A stretch of DNA of 64,000 bases from Enterovibrio qingdaonensis (GTDB lineage: Bacteria; Pseudomonadota; Gammaproteobacteria; Enterobacterales; Vibrionaceae): assembly GCF_028683135.1 (NCBI RefSeq), contig NZ_JAJUBB010000012.1, positions 91,703-155,702 on the forward strand, in the 5' to 3' direction. The notes under the pieces are model-generated. The model saw only the letters and a program-made list of their open reading frames with translations, was not told the DNA's origin and searched no databases. A program made the translations under genes and the position numbers. Positions 46,042 through 54,802 of this stretch are shown in pieces; positions within the stretch are counted from its first letter, which is position 1, and every line of letters begins with the position of its first letter.

Positions 46042-46998
46042 TTAGCCAGCCCTCCGCGTTTGTTGCACATACACAGCAAGGACAATGATGAGTGCTTTTG
46101 CAATGAGCGCGACTTCATCTTCCACGCCATTGGCAAGCAGGGTGTACTTCACCAATTGAATGATGACGGCCCCAAATACGGCACCAAAGATAGGGGCCTT
46201 ACCACCTTGCAGTACGGCACCGCCAACGACGGCTGCTGCAATGGCATCAAGCTCCATCAATTCGCCATTCCTTGCAGCATCAGACGCGGAGTTGATAGAC
46301 ACCACAATCATGCCAGCAATACCCGCGAGCACACTGCATGTGGCATAAGCGGCGATTTTGACCTTTTTAACGGGGACACCCGCGAGGTGGGCCGATCGCT
46401 CGTTACCACCCACCGACAATAAATAGCGGCCAAACGCTGTGCGTCTGACGATAAAACTGAAGATGATTGCCAAGACCAACATAAGCCAGCCTTGGAACGG
46501 TAATCCAAGGATTTCACCGCGACCGAGGAAAGCAAACCCTTCGTTGTTGAAGGTTTGTAGATTGCCGTTGGTCAGTACCTGAGAAATTCCACGGCCTGAA
46601 ATAAATAAAATAAGGGTGGCAATGATGGGCTGAATGCCCCAGTTACAAATGAGATAGCCGTTAAACATGCCGCACAACGCCGCAACGAATAGAGGGATTA
46701 TGATGGCCGCAGTTAGGCCTAACGCTGGGTAGCTTTCAGCGAAGGAGGAGGTGAAAATTAAGGGTGAAAGGGCACCCGCCAGTGCCATAACTGCACCGAC
46801 AGAGAGGTCTATCCCAGCGGTTGCAATCACGAGTGTCATGCCGATTGCCACGATAGCGATGGTCGCAACTTGGCTGATGTTGACGAACAGCGTCTGCATA
46901 TGCAGGAAGTTGGGTGTAAACAAGACATTGAAACCCAGCAGGAGGAAGAAGCTGATAGCACCGCCATACCGCCAAAGGCTTTGTTGTTTATCTTTCAC
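46042..46998 (-). CDS. Sugar ABC transporter permease (YtfT-like)
   Basis: 318 residues from a GTG at 46998, chosen because AAGGA lies nine bases before it; an in-frame ATG at 47037 without such a signal is the alternative. Ten-helix RbsC-type permease with AIGMTLVIATAGIDLSVGAVMALAGAL, VGGNERSAHLAGVPVKKVKIAAY and LDAIAAAVVGGAVLQGGKAPIFGAVFG. Closest in layout to E. coli YtfT. Adjacent to its sister permease with no gap (stop at 46042, next start 46041) and just downstream of the ATPase. Confidence 0.9.
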   Translation of the reverse strand: MKDKQQSLWRYGGAISFFLLLGFNVLFTPNFLHMQTLFVNISQVATIAIVAIGMTLVIATAGIDLSVGAVMALAGALSPLIFTSSFAESYPALGLTAAIIIPLFVAALCGMFNGYLICNWGIQPIIATLILFISGRGISQVLTNGNLQTFNNEGFAFLGRGEILGLPFQGWLMLVLAIIFSFIVRRTAFGRYLLSVGGNERSAHLAGVPVKKVKIAAYATCSVLAGIAGMIVVSINSASDAARNGELMELDAIAAAVVGGAVLQGGKAPIFGAVFGAVIIQLVKYTLLANGVEDEVALIAKALIIVLAVYVQQTRRAG

Positions 46999-47039
46999 TT
47001 TGTGATGTCCTTTTCCCTGAGAAAGTAACCAAAACATGG

Positions 47040-48545
47040 CTATTTACCGGCCATTTCGCGTACGAGAGCGTCTTCTGTAATGTTGGGTGCGACGAGCTCA
47101 GAGACCGCTGTGCCTTCGTTTAGTACCACGATGCGATCCGCGCCTTCGATTAACTCTTCGAACTCTGAACTAATGAGAAGTACAGCGTTTCCTTGGTCGA
47201 CGTAGTCGCGAATAATGGTTTGGATTTCACGTTTTGCGCCGATATCAACCCCACGGGTCGGTTCGTCAAGAATGAGAATATCGGGCTCGGTAGCCAGCCA
47301 GCGGGCGAGGAGCACTTTTTGCTGATTTCCACCGGAAAGCTCACTGATAGGCTGATTGATATCCGCGGTTTTGATACCAAGTGCAGTGACGTACTTTTGT
47401 ACAAGTGCCTCTTCTTCCTCAGCATTCACAATGCCACTGCGAGAGACCTTTGAGACCATCGCGAGAGTGAGGTTTTCACGCACGCTCATCTCGGGAACAA
47501 TGCCTTCCATTTTTCGATCTTCAGACAGAAAGCCGATATTGAGCGCGATGGCGTCAGACGGTGAATCAATCAACACGTCTTCGCCCCTGATCTTGATGTT
47601 CCCGGAGGTCAGGGCATCCACGCCAAAGATGGCACGAGCGGCTTCGGTTCGTCCCGAACCCAGTAATCCACCCAAGCCGACAATCTCGTTTTTCTTTAAA
47701 GTGATGGAGATGTTGTTCAGATGGTGGTGGGTGGATATGTCTTTGGCTTCAAGAAGGGTTTCTCCAACCTCATGATCACCGCCTTTTAACTCCGTTAAGC
47801 CAGACTCCTGAATTGAGTTTTCATCGCAGCCTAGCATGTCTGAAATCAGCTCAAGCTTATTGGTGTTTTTAATGTTGCGTTGTTCTACCGTTTGTCCGTC
47901 ACGCATGATGGTGACGCTGTCGCAAACCGCAAAAAGCTCTTCAAGAAAATGGGAAACATAAAGAACAGAGACGCCTCTGGCTTTTAGCGAGCGAATCACA
48001 CCGAACAAGACGTTGATTTCTTTGTCGTCTAACGAAGAGGTTGGTTCGTCCATAATCACCAGTCGTGTGTCGAGCGAGACAGCGCGTGCGATCGCGACCA
48101 ATTGCTGAATGGCGGTAGAGTAATCACCGAGCGGTGCGCGGACATCGATATCAATACCGAAATCTGCCAGTACCTTTTTGGCATGCTGGTGGCAGGCATT
48201 CCAGTCGATAAAGCAACCCAGCCGTTTTAGCTCGTGACCCATCATGATGTTTTCGGTCACGCTTTGGAGTGGCACAAGATTAAGCTCCTGAAAAATGGTT
48301 GCCACGCCATGCGCTTGGGCATCCCCCGGCCCTGTGAATAACCTCTCTTTCCCAGCGAAGAGCACACTCCCGCTATCGCGCGTGTACACACCAGTAAGAA
48401 TTTTTATGAGGGTTGATTTCCCTGCACCGTTCTGGCCGATAAGCGCATGCACCTCACCGGGTACGATTTGCAACGAGGCATCTCGCAATGCGGGGTTCCC
48501 CGAAAAGGCTTTTTGAATCCCTTCCATGCAGAGCAACGTGTCCAT
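47040..48545 (-). CDS. Sugar ABC transporter ATPase with two nucleotide-binding domains
   Basis: 501 residues, RbsA/YtfR architecture. Domain 1 has Walker A ALIGQNGAGKSTLIKIL, Walker B LVIMDEPTSSLD and a degenerate signature (YSTAIQQLVAIARA). Domain 2 has a non-consensus Walker A (GLLGSGRTEAARAIFG), signature LSGGNQQKVLLARWLA and Walker B ILILDEPTRGVDIGAK, the usual asymmetry of sugar importers. Lies between the binding protein and the permeases in a minus-strand operon. Confidence 0.94.
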   Translation of the reverse strand: MDTLLCMEGIQKAFSGNPALRDASLQIVPGEVHALIGQNGAGKSTLIKILTGVYTRDSGSVLFAGKERLFTGPGDAQAHGVATIFQELNLVPLQSVTENIMMGHELKRLGCFIDWNACHQHAKKVLADFGIDIDVRAPLGDYSTAIQQLVAIARAVSLDTRLVIMDEPTSSLDDKEINVLFGVIRSLKARGVSVLYVSHFLEELFAVCDSVTIMRDGQTVEQRNIKNTNKLELISDMLGCDENSIQESGLTELKGGDHEVGETLLEAKDISTHHHLNNISITLKKNEIVGLGGLLGSGRTEAARAIFGVDALTSGNIKIRGEDVLIDSPSDAIALNIGFLSEDRKMEGIVPEMSVRENLTLAMVSKVSRSGIVNAEEEEALVQKYVTALGIKTADINQPISELSGGNQQKVLLARWLATEPDILILDEPTRGVDIGAKREIQTIIRDYVDQGNAVLLISSEFEELIEGADRIVVLNEGTAVSELVAPNITEDALVREMAGK

Positions 48546-48629
48546 ATAGCGCCTCTTAAATGTGCGGGGCTTTATCGCCCCGCGATAGTGCTATTTCTCT
48601 TGTTTTCAGTGTGTTGAATTGCGGGTTAA

Positions 48630-49607
48630 TCAGTACGCGGAATCGACAAACTGCGCGGCATTTGCCTTGGTGAAAATGCGATCTTTAACCTGTACCCAAG
48701 GTTCAATTTCTTCGCCGTTGGCGTAGCGCGTCATGGTTTCGCATGCGAGAGGGCCAAAGAACGGAGAGCTTTCTACAGTGACGCCCATTTTGCCGTCGAT
48801 GATGGCTTGCAATGCGTCACGGGTTCCGTCGATCGAAACGACCATAACGTCCTGACCTGGTTTGCGGCCAGCTAGCTCTAGTGCTTGGATTGCACCGATG
48901 GCCATCTCATCGTTGTGGGCATATACGATGTTGACGTCAGGGTGAGATTGCAGGAGGGTTTCCATGACTTGGCGACCTTTGTCACGCGCGAAATCACCTG
49001 ACTGAGAGGCCACAATCGTCATGTTGTCTTGCTTGGCGATCACATCATCAAATCCTTTACGACGGTCATTAGCGGGTGAAGAGCCCGTGGTGCCTTCCAG
49101 CTCGATGATCACCCCTTTGTCGCCCTTGAAGTTGGCCACTGCCCATTCCGCTGCGCGTTTGCCTTGATCGACAAAGTCAGAGCCCAAGAATGCGACGTAG
49201 TGTTCACCTGGACGGGCAACATTTTTGTCAACTGAGCGGTCAACCAGGAAGGTAGGAATGCCAGCCGCAAATGCTTTCATTACTGCAGGAAGTAGGGGTT
49301 TTTCTTCGCGTGGAGGAAGGAAGATGACGTCGACACCTTGCGCGATCATGGAGTCAATATCAGCGACTTGCTTTGCTGCAGAGCCCGCAGCATCGGTGAT
49401 CACTATGTCCCAATTACATTGTTCTGCGGTATCACGGAATGACTGTGTTTCAGCAATGCGCCAAGGGTTGTTACTTTCCATTTGGGCAAAGCCAACTTTG
49501 TAAGTGTCCTTTTTCTCGAGAGGAGGCAGGTCCCCAGCGGTTGCAGCAAAAGTGAGCGTTGCAAAACTTAGCGAAACCAGATGTGTTGCCAGTGTTTTAA
49601 GTTGCAT
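48630..49607 (-). CDS. Sugar-binding protein of the ABC importer (YtfQ-like)
   Basis: 325-residue periplasmic receptor of the RbsB type. Signal peptide about 1-24 (LVSLSFATLTFAATAG). Mature part: YKVGFAQMESNNPWRIAETQSFRDTAE, DSMIAQGVDVIFLPPRE, FLVDRSVDKN, ELEGTTGSSPANDRRKGFDD, VYAHNDEMAIGAIQALELAG and VVSIDGTRDALQAIIDG. These blocks follow E. coli YtfQ, the galactofuranose receptor, more closely than RbsB, so a furanose or a related sugar is a reasonable guess. It is 49 bases after the aldehyde dehydrogenase gene. Confidence 0.93.
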   Translation of the reverse strand: MQLKTLATHLVSLSFATLTFAATAGDLPPLEKKDTYKVGFAQMESNNPWRIAETQSFRDTAEQCNWDIVITDAAGSAAKQVADIDSMIAQGVDVIFLPPREEKPLLPAVMKAFAAGIPTFLVDRSVDKNVARPGEHYVAFLGSDFVDQGKRAAEWAVANFKGDKGVIIELEGTTGSSPANDRRKGFDDVIAKQDNMTIVASQSGDFARDKGRQVMETLLQSHPDVNIVYAHNDEMAIGAIQALELAGRKPGQDVMVVSIDGTRDALQAIIDGKMGVTVESSPFFGPLACETMTRYANGEEIEPWVQVKDRIFTKANAAQFVDSAY

Positions 49608-49656
49608 TCCTTTTTCCTCTTACTTCAGTGTCTACGTACAACAGATAAGTGCAGAA

Positions 49657-51129
49657 TCAGTCTTGCCAGTTCAAGTACAAGGTCTGTTTCTTCATATACT
49701 CATCAAGACCATATTTCCCGTCTTCACCCCCAAGCCCAGACTGCCTCCACCCGTTATGGAAGCCTTGAACTTGTTCACCATTGGCGCGGTTAAAGTAGAT
49801 TTCACCAACCTTGAGAGATGCTGAGAGCCCCATAAGACGACTTATCTTTTGGGTGAAGACATAGGCGGATAGGCCGAAGTCGCTGTCATTGGCATGCTCA
49901 ATGGCTTCGTCGAAATCTGACACGCGCAGGGCAGGTATGGCTGGGCCGAAGATTTCTTTTTGCATGAGGGGGTTTTGGTTGTTTTTAACTTCCAAAATAC
50001 TGGGAGCAAACCAATACCCTTTTTCTAGGTCACCACATGCTTGTGGGCCACCTTTGAGCAGGTATTCCGCGCCCGCTTCTAAGCCTTGTTCAACGAGGTT
50101 TTGTACTTTATCCCGTTCAACTCGACTGACTTTGGGGCCGAGTGAGACATTTGTCATAGGGTCCCCCATCGTTAATGCGCGGCATTTTTCGATAAATTTA
50201 TCGAGGAATTCGTCAGCGATTGCTTGGTGTAAATACATGCGTTCATTGCAGGTACAGATTTGTCCTGCATTGGTAAATCGCGCAATGACAGCAGCGTCGA
50301 CAGCTTTTTCGAGGTCGGCATCTTCCATCACGATAAAAGGGGCTTTTCCGCCGAGTTCGAGTCGTACCGCTTTGATGCGCTCTGCAGCAGTAGTGAGTAT
50401 TTGACGTCCTGCCCGGGTGCTACCGGTGAGAGTAACGAGATCGGAATGTGGGCTTTCAACCAGTGTTTGTCCGACAACCGCTCCTCGTCCCGTTACTACG
50501 TTAAAAACGCCATTTGGTAGTCCAACATCGCGGGCGATTTTCGCCAGAGCAAGGCCTGAGAGAGGGGTGTTTTCATGGGCAAGAAGCACAAAACTATTAC
50601 CCGCAACGAGCGCAGGCCCCAGTTTTCTGGCAACCAATGCACAGGGATAATTCCATGCGGTTAACCCAACCACGACGCCATAAGGCACTCTGTGGATCCA
50701 AAGCTCTTCATTGCGGTTATCCGAGGGAATAATGTCGCCTTCCAGGCGGTAAGCGTTGTTGGCAGCAAAGTGAAGAAAGGCTGCAGTCGCCTTGACTTCG
50801 CCTTGCGCCTCTTGAAAAGGCTTACCTTGTTCGGCGGTAATGATGCTGGCGAGGTAATCGTGTTGGCGTTCAATCTCTAATGCCATTTTTCGCACAAATG
50901 CTGCGCGCTCAGCAGCAGGTTTGCGTGACCAGACTTTTTGGGCGGAAGTGGCAACACTAAGGGCTGATTCCGCGTCGGTCGGCGTCCCTTCAGGAATACG
51001 CGCAATGATGTTTTCATTGGCTGGGTTGTCTACGGAGATCGTGCTTTTTGCATCGCCCTTCGTGAACTCACCATCAATGAACATCTGAGCTTCAATAACG
51101 TTTCCTACCTGAAGATCGTTCAACCACAT
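49657..51129 (-). CDS. AldA-like aldehyde dehydrogenase
   Basis: 490 residues. Strong overall agreement with E. coli lactaldehyde/glycolaldehyde dehydrogenase AldA, including the C-terminal QGFHNGWRQSGLGGEDGKYGLDEYMKKQ. Catalytic C292 is in TNAGQICTCNERM, the general base E258 in RLELGGKAPF, and the cofactor loop is LTGSTRAGRQI. The K-P-S-E motif that holds the adenosine ribose of NAD is replaced by L183-A-H-E186 (VLLAHENTP), unlike AldA. ATG 51129 is supported by AAGGA nine bases upstream; an in-frame TTG lies two codons before it. First gene of the eight-gene operon, directly behind an operator candidate. It probably oxidises a sugar aldehyde to the aldonate. Confidence 0.92.
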   Translation of the reverse strand: MWLNDLQVGNVIEAQMFIDGEFTKGDAKSTISVDNPANENIIARIPEGTPTDAESALSVATSAQKVWSRKPAAERAAFVRKMALEIERQHDYLASIITAEQGKPFQEAQGEVKATAAFLHFAANNAYRLEGDIIPSDNRNEELWIHRVPYGVVVGLTAWNYPCALVARKLGPALVAGNSFVLLAHENTPLSGLALAKIARDVGLPNGVFNVVTGRGAVVGQTLVESPHSDLVTLTGSTRAGRQILTTAAERIKAVRLELGGKAPFIVMEDADLEKAVDAAVIARFTNAGQICTCNERMYLHQAIADEFLDKFIEKCRALTMGDPMTNVSLGPKVSRVERDKVQNLVEQGLEAGAEYLLKGGPQACGDLEKGYWFAPSILEVKNNQNPLMQKEIFGPAIPALRVSDFDEAIEHANDSDFGLSAYVFTQKISRLMGLSASLKVGEIYFNRANGEQVQGFHNGWRQSGLGGEDGKYGLDEYMKKQTLYLNWQD

Positions 51130-51142
51130 TCTCAAAATTCCT

Positions 51143-51159
51143 TTTTGGTATGATCAAAA
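51143..51159. promoter_or_regulatory. GntR operator candidate D
   Basis: TTTTGGT-ATG-ATCAAAA, 17 bases with one mismatch between arms; it has the same ATG centre as site A. It lies immediately upstream of the aldehyde dehydrogenase ribosome-binding site, where bound protein would block elongation. Confidence 0.55.
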
Positions 51160-51260
51160 TGGTCATCTTTTTGAGAGGAACCCTATGACCGGCGTTTAAA
51201 TAAGCAGTTTATTCCAATATAGCGGCGTGAAATTCATTTTGTGTCTTATTTATGAAAATG

Positions 51261-51275
51261 TTTGGTCGTACCAAA
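51261..51275. promoter_or_regulatory. GntR operator candidate C
   Basis: TTTGGT-CGT-ACCAAA, a perfect 15-base odd-centred dyad. It shares the CGT centre and right half with site B. Confidence 0.65.
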
Positions 51276-51463
51276 TCATGTATCTTGTGAGAGGTAGGTA
51301 AGATAAAACGTTATATGAAGCTGAATGGGTATGCCGTTTCCCGAGGGTATAGTTAAGCGCGTTTATAGGGAGGCGTTGGCTATCTTTAGGTGGATGAAGG
51401 TTTACATCCAACGAGAAAGTGCTCGTCAGCGCACTTTCTAGAACGAATCATCAAGGAGTGATT

Positions 51464-53074
51464 GTGGAAACATCGTATGACTATATCGTTGTAGGAGGCG
51501 GCTCGGCAGGGTGTGTGGTTGCGGCAAAATTGTCCGCAATAGGCACGGTATTATTGTTAGAGGCAGGACATTCACATCACCATCCTTTGCTTGATATGCC
51601 TCCCGGTATTTTCAAAATGATCAATGGCTCCAAGTACATGCGTTATCACACCACCACACCTCAAGCCCATTTAGACGGCAGGCAACACGACATTCCTCAA
51701 GGTCATGTGTTGGGAGGCGGCTCATCGGTAAATGCGCAGGTGTATATGCGGGGAAGGCCGTCAGACTATGACGAATGGCAGTCTATCTTGTCTGATAACG
51801 ATGAGAACCCTGGTTGGGGGTGGGACGATGTGTTGCCCTACTTCAAAGGGATGGAGTCCAACATTCGACTAAATGACGCCTATCATGGTGTGGATGGCCC
51901 CATGAAGGTGTCAGATCCCGGCCATATCGATGACTTTTCCCGTTGGTTTGTTCAGGCCATGCAATCAGTGGGACTGCCGTTCAATCACGACTTTAATGGG
52001 GAGTCCCAATTTGGTGTCGGCTTTTACCAGTTTATGAACCGAAACGGAAAGCGAAGCTCGGCGGCATATGCTTATGTTGAACCGCAGAAAGACAACCCAA
52101 ATCTCACGGTATTATTGAACACAGAAGTGCACAGAATCGTCCTCGAAGGGGAGGTAGCAACTGGGGTTGAATGTGTGCTCAAGTCCGGCGAGAAAAAGAC
52201 GTTTACCGCTGAAAAAGAAGTGGTGGTCAGTGCAGGGGCACTTGTTACTCCAAAACTACTGATGCTTTCAGGCATTGGAGACAAATCGCATCTCGCTGAG
52301 CATGGCATTGCCTGCCAACTTGATTTGCCGGGCGTAGGGCAAAATTTGATTGATCACCCTGAAGTGCCAATTACAGCCTTTGCGAATGGCCCATATGGCT
52401 ATTATCGGCAAGGCGAAGGATGGCGAATGTTGAAAAGCGGCTTGCAGTTTAAACTGTTTGGCTCTGGGCCTGTCACTTCTGCAGGCGTGGAAGCGGGGGC
52501 CTTTGTTAACCCGACCAACTTTGATTCTCCACCCAGCATTCAAGCGTTTTGTGTTCCGATTGTTTATTTAGACAGGGACAGTCGCCAATTTCTAAAGGAC
52601 GACTATGGCTTGACTGTCACCACAGTTGTGATTAAGCCCTTGTCACGCGGAGAGGTAAAGCTGGCGTCCTCTGATCCTGCTCAAATGCCAATAGTTTCAC
52701 CGAACTTGCTGAAAGATCCGCGTGACATGCAGCAGATGATCGAAGGCCAGCGGTTCTTCCTTCAAGCCTTCTCGGCTCCACCACTTAGTCAATACATACG
52801 AAGCGTCGCTATCCCTGATCCCAATGACACCTCAGATGAGGTGCTATTAACGCACTGCAAACGCTTCGTGAAAACCAACTACCACCCCGCGGGTACGGCT
52901 AAAATGGGAGCCGAAGGAGACCCAATGGCGGTGCTTGATGCCAAAATGCGTATAAGAGGAACACGTAATTTACGCGTGTGTGATATGTCATCAGTGCCGA
53001 ACATTAACGCAGGAAACACCAATTCTGTCGCGATGATGTTAGGCGCACGCTGCGCTGACTTTATTGTCGGGTGA
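51464..53074 (+). CDS. GMC family FAD-dependent oxidoreductase
   Basis: 536 residues, choline-dehydrogenase/alcohol-dehydrogenase branch. FAD-binding DYIVVGGGSAGCVVAAKL near the N-terminus, GMC signature 1 in GHVLGGGSSVNAQVYMRGRPSDYDEW and signature 2 in GALVTPKLLMLSGIG. The active-site pair is His in TNYHPAGTAKMG and Asn in INAGNTNSVAMM. It oxidises an alcohol, passing electrons to a quinone or oxygen. No signal peptide, so cytoplasmic or membrane-peripheral. The start is a GTG at 51464 behind AAGGAG. Divergent from the catabolic operon and sharing its operators, so probably part of the same pathway. Confidence 0.9.
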   Translation: METSYDYIVVGGGSAGCVVAAKLSAIGTVLLLEAGHSHHHPLLDMPPGIFKMINGSKYMRYHTTTPQAHLDGRQHDIPQGHVLGGGSSVNAQVYMRGRPSDYDEWQSILSDNDENPGWGWDDVLPYFKGMESNIRLNDAYHGVDGPMKVSDPGHIDDFSRWFVQAMQSVGLPFNHDFNGESQFGVGFYQFMNRNGKRSSAAYAYVEPQKDNPNLTVLLNTEVHRIVLEGEVATGVECVLKSGEKKTFTAEKEVVVSAGALVTPKLLMLSGIGDKSHLAEHGIACQLDLPGVGQNLIDHPEVPITAFANGPYGYYRQGEGWRMLKSGLQFKLFGSGPVTSAGVEAGAFVNPTNFDSPPSIQAFCVPIVYLDRDSRQFLKDDYGLTVTTVVIKPLSRGEVKLASSDPAQMPIVSPNLLKDPRDMQQMIEGQRFFLQAFSAPPLSQYIRSVAIPDPNDTSDEVLLTHCKRFVKTNYHPAGTAKMGAEGDPMAVLDAKMRIRGTRNLRVCDMSSVPNINAGNTNSVAMMLGARCADFIVG

Positions 53075-53145
53075 CACTGAAAACCGTAGGGTAGTTAGTG
53101 ATTGATATGGATTAGATGGCTATACGTTAGCTCGTATTGCGACAT

Positions 53146-53180
53146 AAAAAATACCCTCAGCACTCGAAGGCTGAGGGTAT
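53146..53180 (-). terminator. Terminator of the CARF protein gene, shared with the GMC gene
   Basis: An 11-base perfect stem (ATACCCTCAGC at 53151-53161 with 53170-53180), an 8-base loop, and on the minus strand a T run. It lies between the converging genes, and the plus-strand tail is only moderately T-rich. Confidence 0.8.
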
Positions 53181-53235
53181 GATTAATAACTATTTACAGT
53201 AGTGTGTTACTGATAAACGTCTTGGCTGTTGGTTG

Positions 53236-54405
53236 TTACGCGAAACCCGATTTTTCGTAGCCACCGGCGCGTACAAACCACTGATGAAGGTGAGTTTTAA
53301 GATCGCTCAGCTCATCAGGACCAATCAGTGCCAAACCAAGGTCGGTTGCACGTGTAATGTCATGATGACGAAGAGGTCGGAAGCTTACCAGCATCGCACG
53401 TGCTTGCAGGCCACCTAACAAGTCTCGAATTGATTCCAGCTTATACAGGGTGTCATCACCATCACTGGACATACCTTTGGTTTTACATTCGATGATATGC
53501 AGCTTGTTATTTACCACAGTTGCCACATCAAGCTCGTTCCGAACTTCTTTGTCGCCGATTTGACGATATACCTGAACACCCAATGATAGGTCTTGAATGG
53601 TCAGCAACTCGCGGCGGATTTCCTCAACAATATGGTGAACATACCACTCAAGCCATTCACCGTTAGCAAAGCGTCTTGCCGCTTCGCTTGAGAAAGTGAG
53701 AATGCCATTCTCATACGCTGATAAACCAGCCTGAGTGAGATCGTCGAGTAGCATGCCTAGCTCACGATAGCCTTGCTGCTTTTCGCTAAGCTCAACATCC
53801 AGTTTCTGTTCTTTGCGGCACGTAGTCGCCAAATAGTTCAGCGTTGCCAGACCCGGACCTAATTCGTATGCGTTGCTTGCCCACTTATGACCAAGCGTCT
53901 CAATGGTTGAATCAAGAACACTTCGGGAGTCATCTTCTTGCAGTTCACAGCGCGCCCCAAAGATCGTTAGGTAATCGCTGATGTTGATGTGGTCTTCCAC
54001 TTGCTGCTGCTGACGACCGTCTGGGTATAACCAGCATAGCTCATCACTGAAAGGTTCAATCACATAGATTGGCCAGTGATAAGTACGGAAAATTTCGTAT
54101 GCGCTGAGCAGGCGGTGACGCAAGCCACAGCTCGCGTTAAACCAGACGTCAGAGCCATCCTGCTTGAGGTTTTCTGCCAGCTCCTGAATCTTGGCTTTGA
54201 TTAACGGGATATTGATATCAGAAGGGATTTGGAAAAATTCTGTCTCAATACCTTTAGGGGTGAGCACTGCACTCATCTGCTCATATTGTGGAGCCTGACA
54301 TTCAACACCAATGAAAATCATCTTCTCGGCCTTGAATTTGCGGTGCAAAAGTGCGGTGACCAGTCTAACTGGGTCTTGATCTATGATACCGACATGAATG
54401 GCCAT
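53236..54405 (-). CDS. Orphan CARF-PD-(D/E)XK protein (DUF1887, VC1899-like)
   Basis: 389 residues. N-terminal Rossmann-like CARF domain (about 1-150) with the ligand-facing motif FNASCGLRHRLL at 89-100, a helix-turn-helix-like middle, then a PD-(D/E)XK nuclease domain with E250 (NGEWLE), D293 (RNELDVATV) and E306-C-K308 (IIECKTKG). This is the layout of Card1/Can2 nucleases that are activated by cyclic tetra-adenylate from type III CRISPR systems, and of the structurally solved V. cholerae protein VC1899. All catalytic residues are intact. No cas gene, cyclase or array is in the window. Monocistronic, with its own terminator. Confidence 0.92.
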   Translation of the reverse strand: MAIHVGIIDQDPVRLVTALLHRKFKAEKMIFIGVECQAPQYEQMSAVLTPKGIETEFFQIPSDINIPLIKAKIQELAENLKQDGSDVWFNASCGLRHRLLSAYEIFRTYHWPIYVIEPFSDELCWLYPDGRQQQQVEDHINISDYLTIFGARCELQEDDSRSVLDSTIETLGHKWASNAYELGPGLATLNYLATTCRKEQKLDVELSEKQQGYRELGMLLDDLTQAGLSAYENGILTFSSEAARRFANGEWLEWYVHHIVEEIRRELLTIQDLSLGVQVYRQIGDKEVRNELDVATVVNNKLHIIECKTKGMSSDGDDTLYKLESIRDLLGGLQARAMLVSFRPLRHHDITRATDLGLALIGPDELSDLKTHLHQWFVRAGGYEKSGFA

Positions 54406-54802
54406 ATTAACTCCGTGCGAGGTCAGTGTGTTTGCAGTATGAGGGGGAATGCACTGACCTTTTTATTTAGTCCTCATAATATCTGGTCATGAGACGCGAT
54501 ATTCAAGTACTTAGTGTTAATTGTCGTTAAAACAGTTCCGCAGGTTTGTTTCAATCGCAGTTTTTCTGAGCAATTTGTTTATCTAACCGCCATGATTTTT
54601 CTAATCTTAATAAAGTCATCCGTGTCATCAATGCGAAAACGTGAGTGTCAGTGAGTCAATGCCCGTCTCAAAATTCTCAATTATGAGGATATCGAGAAAC
54701 TCATTCTCGCTAGGTAAGACAGTTAATCCTCTGATCGTTAGACTCAATGCATATTGACTGGAGACGATTTTGCGAAACTCGTTGAGCAAGTAGGGAGCAC
54801 AT
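54406..54802. other. Intergenic region upstream of the giant adhesin
   Basis: 397 bases between divergent genes, without a credible gene. GGGAG at 54793-54797 is the adhesin ribosome-binding sequence. The region should contain the adhesin promoter, but I cannot place it or any regulatory motif with confidence. A CTCATTCTCG/CGAGAAACTC-like repetition near 54690-54712 may form a small hairpin. Confidence 0.5.

Larger units (their letters stand above)
51130..51463. promoter_or_regulatory. Divergent control region between the aldehyde dehydrogenase and the GMC oxidoreductase
   Basis: 334 bases without a gene. It contains operator candidates C and D. A weak minus-strand promoter can be drawn with TTGGTA inside operator C as -35 and TAAATA about 16 bases on as -10. 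The GMC ribosome-binding sequence AAGGAG lies at 51453-51458. Confidence 0.5.

Noticed and set aside
53236..54802. CRISPR array or cas genes near the CARF protein
   Set aside because: No regularly spaced direct repeats and no Cas1, Cas2, Cas10 or Csm/Cmr-like frame is present in the window.
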